Shown: positions 52,451-52,818 of the stretch, one piece after another
Position numbering within the stretch: position 1 is the first letter of the stretch
Layout: every line of letters starts with the position of its first letter
DNA from: an uncultured Collinsella sp.
GTDB lineage: Bacteria; Actinomycetota; Coriobacteriia; Coriobacteriales; Coriobacteriaceae
Assembly (NCBI GenBank): GCA_900542125.1
Contig: UQMO01000006.1
Span: 1 to 52,818, forward strand
Length of the DNA stretch: 52,818 nt
Reading direction: 5' to 3'
The notes under the pieces: model-generated
Databases searched by the model: none
Told to the model about the DNA's origin: nothing
The model's input: the letters and a program-made list of their open reading frames with translations, nothing else
Program-made: the position numbers and the translations under genes

Positions 52451-52818
52451 GTTGCCGGTGCACGGCTTCGAACCCGTATCTATCTATATATAAGAACGCT
52501 TGGCGAACAAAACCCGCCTTTTACCGATGGGAAACAAATAGCTGATGCCTTTGGAGTAAAGTAGCGCTCCAGAGATGACCGATGCCTTAACACCTATAAA
52601 CCAGCTGGTCATCGCCAATATCAGAAGCCAATGCTTCAGTTATAACCTCAGGGACGCGACTGAGGGACATATTCGTTTGTGAACAAAATATGGAGTGCCA
52701 GATTCCCGCCCACGGCGCCCCTCCGGTCTGGCAATATATCTCCTTGCCGCGCGGCCCGGTGGAACCGGGAACCAGCGCAGGCGTGCACCTTGAGAACCGG
52801 ATACTGCGAGGATGGACA
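52451..52818. other. Gene-free tail, likely leader of an rRNA operon beyond the window
   Basis: About 370 bp without a credible frame. Near 52457-52472 is a TTCGAACCC-type segment resembling an inverted tRNA T arm, a weak parallel to the tRNA-linked elements elsewhere. GATGACC and GGTCATC (52573-52614) form a loose inverted repeat. The last ~30 bases (CTTGAGAACCGGATACTG) resemble sequences found just before rRNA genes in Gram-positives, so an rRNA operon may begin just outside. This is inference. Confidence 0.4.

Overview
The window looks like a chromosomal replication-origin region from a high-GC Gram-positive gut anaerobe of the Coriobacteriia, most likely Collinsella or a close relative. 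That assignment rests on gene order, protein flavour and GC-rich codon use, and no database search was run. Strand bias flips near 23.6-23.9 kb. To the left, 18 of 20 protein genes are on the minus strand (gyrA, gyrB, a DUF721/DciA-like gene, recF, dnaN, dnaA). To the right, 21 of 25 are on the plus strand (rpmH, rnpA, yidD, yidC, jag, rsmG, parA, parB and beyond). Three exact parS palindromes at an exact 39-bp pitch lie just upstream of parA.

Left arm (1-23.6 kb): partial purD and purA; dnaB; the rpsF-ssb-rpsR-rplI operon; two tRNA-Ser genes; a TRIC-type membrane protein; a bactofilin-like membrane protein; typA; two conserved hypotheticals with a bifunctional-nuclease-family gene; tRNA-Ile; a 187-bp inverted repeat; gyrA-gyrB; the dciA-like gene-recF-dnaN; dnaA; and an unusual origin-linked protein combining a GHKL ATPase domain, a Q/P-rich linker and a winged helix.

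Right arm (23.8-52.8 kb): the rpmH to parB cluster, whose rsmG-parB part is visibly AT-richer than its surroundings; rlmN; ddl; a DnaQ-DinG exonuclease/helicase fusion convergent with a pair of WYL regulators; a 1065-residue membrane protein with a split, apparently catalytically dead M28 peptidase fold; a sortase-anchored adhesin with a predicted internal thioester; tRNA-Gly; purB; a TSCPD protein; a Tat lipoprotein; a two-component system; purC; an M29 aminopeptidase; tRNA-Lys; and a gene-free tail whose last bases resemble an rRNA leader. Four purine genes (purD, purA, purB, purC) are spread over the window as separate units.

The most unusual non-coding signal is a set of compact multi-hairpin elements directly behind tRNA genes (6281-6415, 43590-43727, 43743-43846). 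In the first two, the ends are an inverted and a direct copy of the 3' end of the neighbouring tRNA, and the element folds on paper into a closing stem plus three hairpins. Stem sequences differ between copies while pairing is kept. Other candidates are the origin-linked ATPase, the M28 pseudo-peptidase, the 12.3-kb inverted repeat and palindromes that share a GGGACGG-type loop.
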